Positions 57,121 to 64,000 of a stretch of 64,000 nucleotides of DNA are shown here, in pieces. The DNA is from Branchiostoma floridae. Its lineage: Eukaryota > Chordata > Leptocardii > Amphioxiformes > Branchiostomatidae. Under the pieces are notes generated by a model, which saw nothing but the letters and a program-made list of their open reading frames with translations, searched no databases and had not been told where the DNA came from. Position numbers and translations under genes: made by a program. Numbering within the stretch: position 1 is the first letter of the stretch; every line of letters begins with the position of its first letter. The stretch is taken from assembly GCF_000003815.2 (NCBI RefSeq), contig NC_049983.1, positions 6,381,208-6,445,207 on the forward strand, in the 5' to 3' direction.

Positions 57121-59369
57121 CCAGATGATATACGAGAGTTCCCTCCCCCTGGAACAGGTACGGACCTACCCAGTGTGCTATTTTAAGCACTATTTAGGTT
57201 CCCTGTCATTAACCCCATTTCCGGTGGCTTTCGTCCCGACAAGTAGGCCACAGTAACTCAGTTTGGGTGTTGGTGGTTTTTTGGTGATTTATTTCTAGAG
57301 ATTGAGTAACATGGGTGATTTCATTTTTGATGTGCTGTAACGTTATATAGAATTTCATTTTCGTGTAAATGTTGGCGTGAAAATCATCAAGTTTTCTGAC
57401 AGTCCTTGGCTCCGGTGAGTTGTCTTTGCATGGCACAGGTACCCTGAAAAATCCTAGTACTTTGCAAGGAAATTGCTTTCTTCCCAGCCCACTGGCACAT
57501 TTACAAGAGTGGTTCTAAACATATCGGAAAACGGTAGAAACTACTACTAGTTAGAAAGTTAAACAAATGTTAGGAATGTCCAAAACAGCTATTTTCAGTT
57601 AGTGTTTGTAATACGTTTGAACTATTTCAAATAAAAGAATATTTTAGTCACAATTATTCTAGATTGTTCAAAAGTTTGAACATGTTTAACATATTAATTA
57701 ATATATGCTGGAAACATCTTGAACTTAACGTTAGATCTCTTTATTTAGCAGCGTTTCCAAAAACGTGACTTTTCACTGTAAGACCATGTTCCAAAAATTT
57801 GCATCATTTTCAAAATGGTAGATTTGTATGTGTCATTGCCCCATAGAAATAGGTACTAATCTTGTCGTACGTCTTGTGGGAGAGAGCACAATGGTCGCTC
57901 GTTCAACCGCCATGGCAAATTGACAGTATATTTTATTTCTGGGTGTGCCATTTTTAGAACGGTACACTCAGTTCGACAGACCGTTTGTGCAATATGACTT
58001 TCTCCATTGTTGATGTCATTGAATATTTAGTAGGCAAGTTGACGTGACAACACCCACATTTTCTTTTAGGAAAAGGCATTCTCAGCAGAATGCCCCCCTC
58101 CCCCTTCTTCCAAACAACTACACAAGTTACAAACGTTCTTCTTAGAAATGTTCTTCCGCGAAACGTTATCACAACTTCCGTTGCACAGTACTGGCCACAA
58201 GTGGTCGATATACAGTGTAAACATAGGTTCACCTAAACAATCAAACAGTTCGATAAGTTTGCTCGAGAAACAACAAAAACATTTCTCCCAAACGCTCTGT
58301 TGCTCAAAACTACAAACATCTTGTATTTGTTACCATGTAACGTTTAACCAAATCCGTCCATTGTCCATCTATACATGAGAGAGACTTGGACTGGGACACT
58401 TTGTTAATCAATAGAATTTAGTATGATAGTGAATACACTATTCCCTGGCATTGGGACAGTACGTTTTACTTCTTATTCTTTCAAAATGCCTGTTTTCAGA
58501 CTAAGGTTCTCCTCCTGTAATATACACAACGAACTGTCCCTAAATCTCAAGGTGCGCCGCCTAGTATGAAGTAACACACCAACAATGCAAACACTCGATA
58601 CGGTCCACAACATCCGACCAATGGAGAGGCTCCTCTCATATACCCTCGCCATGACCTCACTGGTCATCTACGTCAACTATTTAATGAGGGTGTTTCCCGG
58701 CTTCCGGTTGGTTTGCGCGTGTTTAACATTGCTGGAGCACCTCAGACCACCATTTCCTGTGGGTATTACGACACCCCCCTCTACTGTCTCCTCCAGTGGT
58801 GCCTTCCCCAGTGCAGTCTTGTCTTTGCGCCTATCGGACGTGCATGTGTGGAGTACCACTACTTAACTACAATACCAACGCGAACGTCAACGCCAACACC
58901 TGGACTTAAACCTGACGTACGCATTCCGGTCGACTGTCTACCAACTGGATTTACGGAATTCTTAAGGGTCTTAAGGGCCTTTGTACAGGGCGTGCGTCAA
59001 CACGGTAAGAGCAGAGTGCTTTCTCCATTGTCTCATTCTTCAAACATTCAACAGTCCCTATTCTCCAAAAAAGCTTTTAAAGTTCGGTCAACTGCTAAAG
59101 CATTGAATATATGATTAAAGCTATTTTCTAACTGACGTAACATGTTAAACTCTTAATGATAGGTATTAAGTCTATGTATAGGATGAAATGAAGCTATTTT
59201 TGTCGTGATATAAACATGTGTTTAAATGTATTATCTGAGGCGATGCCTTGTCGTCTGGTAAGCCTGTTGATTATACGTTGATACTGAATAGACAGTGAAC
59301 AGAAAGAGGTCAAGTGTATAGTTTAGACTAAGGCTAAGAGAAGATAATACAGTTGTAGTCGCGAAGCAC
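57121..59369. other. Non-genic stretch
   Basis: Several frames of 60-130 codons (for example 58585-58866 and 58713-59114, both plus) overlap each other in different frames. They have no family resemblance and no matching exon borders, so none is called. Confidence 0.35.
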
Positions 59370-59625
59370 GTCATAGTTTTGGTGAAAGCTGGCCGCAAGG
59401 TCTATGTACCGTCGGCTCGGCGAAGTGATGACGTCACAGACGGAAGTTGTTATTTCCGGGCCCGTGTCGTGTGTGTCTGGTTTTTGCGCGAGCCTACTTG
59501 GGAACGCCGCCTGTTCAAACACTTCTCCGTCCGCCCGTCCGGGAGCTAGCCAGCGGTACGTAGCTACAGGTGTCGCTAGTACGTGGTCTGTCCAGTAGCT
59601 CACACTGGGGGAAGGTAACGCACAG
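59370..59625. promoter_or_regulatory. CpG-rich, promoter-like patch
   Basis: Locally GC- and CpG-rich in an AT-rich neighbourhood. It contains a CRE-type palindrome TGACGTCA (about 59428) next to an ETS-type CGGAAGT (59440) and ATTTCCGGG (59453). A consensus donor GGGGAAG|GTAACG follows at about 59619, which would suit a non-coding first exon on the plus strand. No downstream coding exon was recognised in the window. Confidence 0.35.
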
Positions 59626-60452
59626 GGTGTCCTCAAAGTGGGGTCAAGACACAGGTGTGTGTATTTTGTCGTTCCTTGGTATAGCTCGGCTGCAACGGTT
59701 AGGGTTTTGTTATGGTCTGACTTGGTGGTGTACTGTGAGTAGGCCATATCCATAGACGCATACACACATGGCGGTATCACTTGTAGGTCAACCGTGGTCT
59801 ACCTCGACAGACGTACCCGGATATCCTGTCCCGTCGAAAACTCGACATAGGATTGTTTGAACGGCGAGACAGGAGCGTAGCCTTTTCTTTTCGTTGTAGT
59901 TTATTTGATAAGAGATCAACAGCTTTTTTTTCACCACCCACTCTCCTTTCGGACGGTTCTCTCGTATAATAGGTCTACGTGACGCATAGAATGGTGTTCT
60001 CGTTTTGCAATGTATACGTATACTCGGCGAATGCCAATTATCAAACCTTGGACGCTTGGAATTGGTGGCCTGGTTTCTGGTATTTTGTCTAGGTCGATTT
60101 GAATATAATGGTCGTATATTCTATCAAACTGATGCAGTACCGTTTTACGTTATGCATTTATTACTTATAATCTATGACGTTATATTAAACGTCCTTGCTT
60201 AAATGGCTCTTATTTGTTTCTTACGTCTATACCTATGCCTTCAGACATTTCCCCAGACGTCATACTAGAAGGACATTTACGTGGGACTATGTCTAGACCT
60301 CAGGTGTCTTAAGCAAGGTCAACAGACTAGACTTTTGCATAGGCCCACAGGCCCCGGCCCAGACCGCTACGCGGGAACTGTTTTGGGTCTAAACCGGAGC
60401 CGAACCGGATATCCGGTGTGGTCTGTCGCGTTGTGGCGGGCTGCGAACCACT

Positions 60453-60985
60453 AAACTGTCCATGAGTAGGCTACTGATGTAATTGAGAAAGCTTGGTCTC
60501 TTCTCAGAAAAACCGCCTTCGTAGAGCGAGGGAGAGAGACTCAGAGAGGGAGGGAGTGGGTTTCGAAGGTGCGTGTTTGTTTTTTTATACTACGCGTAGC
60601 TGGTAAACAAATAGTGTTTGTCTAAACTGTCCATGAGTAGGCTACTGACATGACTGATATAATTGAGAGAGCTTGGTTTCGTCTCATCAGACGAAAAACC
60701 GCCCTGGTGTAGAGAGAAGGAGAGAGAGTGGGTTGGTGTGAAGGTGCGTGGGTTATTTTATACTACGCGTAGCTGGTAAACAAATAGTGTTAATCTAAAC
60801 TTTACTGTCCATGAGTAGGCTACTGATATAATTGAGAAAGCTATTAAAGGTCTCGTCTCGTCAGAGGGAAAACCGCCCAGGTGTAGAAAGAGGGAGAGAG
60901 AGAGAGGGTGGGTTGGTGTGAAGGTGCGTGGGTTTTTGGTACTACATGTACACGCGTAGCTAGTGAAGAAATAGTGTTTGTGTAG
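60453..60985. repeat. Threefold tandem repeat, ~171-178-bp unit
   Basis: Landmark 'ctgtccatgagtaggctact' at 60456, 60627 and 60805. Each unit continues 'tgatataattgagaaagct', 'aaaaccgcc...gtagag', a (GA)n tract, 'gaaggtgcgtg.gt', 'tatactacgcgtagctggta' and 'aaatagtgtt'. Confidence 0.92.
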
Positions 60986-61736
60986 AATTTTGCGGAACTG
61001 GAAGCGGAACGGGAACAGGACTTGTTGCAATTTTAAGCTTCATCTGTGTTTGCATGGACTCAAGTTGTTGGTGTTGCAAGGTACGGGGGCTTCGTTCGGT
61101 GCACTTTCCAAGCAGAGGTTAGGCTACTTATTGTTTTGGCGTCTTTTGGGCGGTGTTGTTCTATTTTACCAGGGCTTCCAAACTAGCTGGCGGGCAAACA
61201 GAAAATCTGTGAAAATAGAAAGCCCGACAATCATTTCAAGAAAAGACGTCATGCGCATACTACAAAGGTCTGTGATTTCGGATTCTCTGTATGAAATTTA
61301 ATCTTAATCTTTCTGTGTAAGTGAAGTGAGCGCTCGCTGTTTCAACAGCGCTTTTCAACTAGTCGCTTAGTACGTCAAAACAAGGTGTATATATTCACAT
61401 GGGAACGCGTCGCGCGGGGGCTTGAAACATTTCTGCTTTCCATTTGAAGGCCGTCCTTCGTGGCACCGTAGACAAATTTGCGCCCCACAGGAAGTAGCGT
61501 CTAGGCGGTAGTAGGTACAATGTAGTAACAGCAGATATTCACTTGCACAAGCAGAGGTTCGTAAGTCTATTGTCACGTATTGGCGCTTTTTGTGTATACT
61601 CCGTTTGCACGTTCTGAATCTTGATATGAATGAATAGGTCCGATTCATTTTCAAATTTCTGAAAAAGGAACAGGTATTTGGTAGCTTGGTGGGTTTACTT
61701 CTGAAATGAGGTGTATGTTTTTTTTATGGTTTCCCA

Positions 61737-61815
61737 ATCTCCAAGCAGATGTAGGGTGCGGCCCAGCCAGTGTTTTAATCTCCAAGCAGATGTAGAGTGC
61801 GGCTCAGTGTTTTAG
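61737..61815. repeat. Tandem pair of CTCCAAGCAGATGTAG ends
   Basis: 'aatctccaagcagatgtagg' then 'gtgcggcccag' is repeated 40 bp later as 'aatctccaagcagatgtaga' then 'gtgcggctcag'. Confidence 0.85.
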
Positions 61816-64000
61816 GCCTGTTTTTACGGCGATCTGTGTATTTTCCTTTCTAGCGGTATGCGTTTTAGCTCTTTGCATTCTCCAGAGCAAAAGGGCATAG
61901 GGTATAGAAATTGTCTGAAGAAGAGTTCTCTTTTTGTCGCTTCGGGCTTTCGTACAATTAGCCTCTGGCTAGGAGAGATTGTGTTACACAGGCTGGAGAC
62001 TAGTCATAGACAGGGGGTGTACGCTTTCGTGACCTTGATACAGATCGGGACGGTTCATTGAGTATCGGTCAAGTGTGTGTGCAGGGACTGTTTATTTACC
62101 CTTTCAAAGGTCATGGCTACCGGTGAAACTCAAAGACACTTTCTCATTGGTTGAACCGCTAATTGTGATTGACAATCGGGATTGGTGGCTGAAGATACCG
62201 TTGACCGAAATTCTCGAAAGTCTTTCAAAATGCGACTTCCGTAGATATTCACTCGTTTCAACGTTCAAACAAGTACTTTGTACAAGTACCAGTATGCGTG
62301 TGGCGAGCACCTTGGTTTAACCCATCCATAGGCATCAATCATGCAAATTGTGGCCTAATTTGCATAACTCATGAGGGAATAATCCTATCACACAGTGGTA
62401 AAACGGTACATGAGGTAGTGATTTGGAATTCGGCTTTATCATCTTGCGCATTGATGAACACAGGTGTACCCAGTACATTGTATGTGCGCGGGAAGGGCAC
62501 CGGACGTTTCTGAGAAAAATGAACGTGACCACATCGTGACCCGTGTTTTATACCTGGTCCTTTAATCAAAGGCCCATTATGCAACATTTTGGCTTCCTAG
62601 ATGGACTGTATTCTCTTAAAGAAAACCTTCTCGTTGATGAGATGCACAACCGATTTTCAGCATACTGGAATCAACATTCCATGTTTTTTTTCAGAACTGT
62701 TCAAAAACAAGCTCTGCAGACTTTCCGAAACCACCATGAACTCAACCCTCCTAGAGTAAGCAATAACATACTGTACACTGGTCTGAAGGAGCACAGTTTT
62801 TATTAAACACGTTTCTATGGTGCAATAATTCTGTAACTGTATCCATCTAACTTACTGCATAGATAAGTATGTTTTACATTTTACAGACCACTGCATATGA
62901 TGATGATATGTATAAAGAAATGGTCGGAAAACTTCATTTTAATTGTTGTCCTAATATGACATAAGAAATGATATGACTGAGCAAAATACATGTTTCAAGT
63001 TGATAAAGAAATCTAACTCGCTATAGCCTGCAATAGCTGTGCCTAGGACATTGCATTACAGATGAACTTTCGTACTATTTCACCCTGTTATATTTCGCAT
63101 GTGCTACAACATAATCATATTCGACGTCATATAGGTGTTAAGCTACGCACGGGGAAACCTTTCCGTTACGTAACCGTCAAATCCGGGTACTTATATAACA
63201 CTCACAGCATTAAAGTTGCAAAATATGGGACAAAACTAGATTATCGTTTAGCCCCCAAGGAACATTTCTTCAAGAAAACATTATCCGTTTGATATATATA
63301 TACCATATAAGGATTCAGTGGGCTAACTGTGTATTTCTCTCTCTATAGTGCCGCTTAGAGAGTGCTGGCTGCACAACTACTACGAAGTCCAAGCGGAGGC
63401 GTGTACATCGCATCAACACATCAACCATTGAACGGTAGCCAACTTGGCAGTGTACAAGAAAGAATGCAAGGTGAGAAGTTGTTCTTTTCGCTTGGCAGTC
63501 ACTTCAGGGTTGGACAACTTTCCAAAATTCACTTGTCCTATCGGGCAAGCACATAAAAAAATTAGTTTCCCGAACCAAGTTTTGACTTGCCCAAGATTCA
63601 AATGTCACTTTTATATTAATTTTGACATCCAGCAATGGAAATGAATTTCTTACTATTGCCTCTTTTTTTCTATGTTGACCATTGCTCGATGTCATGACTG
63701 TACAAAGTAACAAGTATATAAAAATCTCACTCAATGGAAAAAAAACCTTACTTGGGGTAGGTCATGCACTTGCCCGATCAGCACTTTTACTTGCCCTGGA
63801 CAATAGGGCTAGTGGATTCGTTCAACCCTGCACTTAATGTTTTTTTTTCAAGAATTCTTATCTGGTATACAATTTTGAGAAAATTATAATATATTACCTT
63901 ATATGACACACGAATAATGGTAAAGTTCGCACTACGCGTGTATTGAAGTTGCTATGACACAACCCACGCTATATGTAGATATAGTACAAGCTGAAAATAG
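61816..64000. other. Non-genic stretch to the right edge
   Basis: 'ttggttgaaccgctaattgt' (about 62139) recalls the family near 4962 and 50150. No gene, RNA or complete element is supported. Confidence 0.4.

Noticed and set aside
59334-59780. 148-codon minus-strand frame over the CpG patch
   Set aside because: No family resemblance; probably open by composition. The promoter-like motifs are the better-supported signal.

Overview
The window looks like nuclear DNA of an invertebrate chordate, most likely amphioxus (Branchiostoma). This is inferred from three things: vertebrate-type single-copy genes split by introns (RD3, BRK1, FAM204A, ETHE1), a dense load of small foldback elements and SINEs, and minisatellites that straddle exon-intron borders, which I recall being reported from amphioxus. 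One assembly gap of N lies at 1051-1172. All gene names rest on my reading of translated exons against remembered family sequences; no search was run.

Layout. 2.8-8.4 kb holds at least seven minus-strand exons of one large gene. It joins a spectrin-like helical segment, a long acidic linker, two helical hairpins and a domain resembling the microtubule-binding tip of the dynein heavy-chain stalk, with no motor domain in view. Its 3' end lies left of 2802 and its 5' end is not found. 9-16.7 kb is repeats plus one possible orphan exon. 16.8-17.7 kb is an intronless ETHE1 gene (mitochondrial persulfide dioxygenase), minus strand. 18.5-22.4 kb is transposon debris. 22.5-31.5 kb is a three-exon RD3-like gene on the minus strand (guanylate cyclase regulator family), whose middle exon sits in a threefold partial tandem duplication and whose first intron holds a 3.5-kb piggyBac-like element and a four-copy 174-bp satellite. 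33.65-36.73 kb has BRK1 (WAVE complex subunit) followed 291 bp later by FAM204A, both plus strand. 38.4-40.3 kb is a foldback element with ~600-bp inverted arms and a 6-bp target duplication. It ends 54 bp before the start codon of a three-exon plus-strand gene for a 117-residue protein with a coiled coil and a C-terminal membrane anchor, which I do not recognise. 42-64 kb holds no gene I can support: LINE 3' ends, 5S- and tRNA-headed SINEs, at least ten small inverted-repeat elements, tandem arrays, and a CpG-rich, promoter-like patch near 59.5 kb.

The genes do not form a pathway. RD3 and BRK1 are divergent, with start codons 2.1 kb apart. The most unusual signal is the recurrent tandem duplication of short segments that include real splice sites. 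It is seen on both sides of exon 4455-4599, at the acceptor side of exon 8252-8379, and around RD3 exon 2. Each array surrounds the true splice site with decoy copies that keep the AG or GT.
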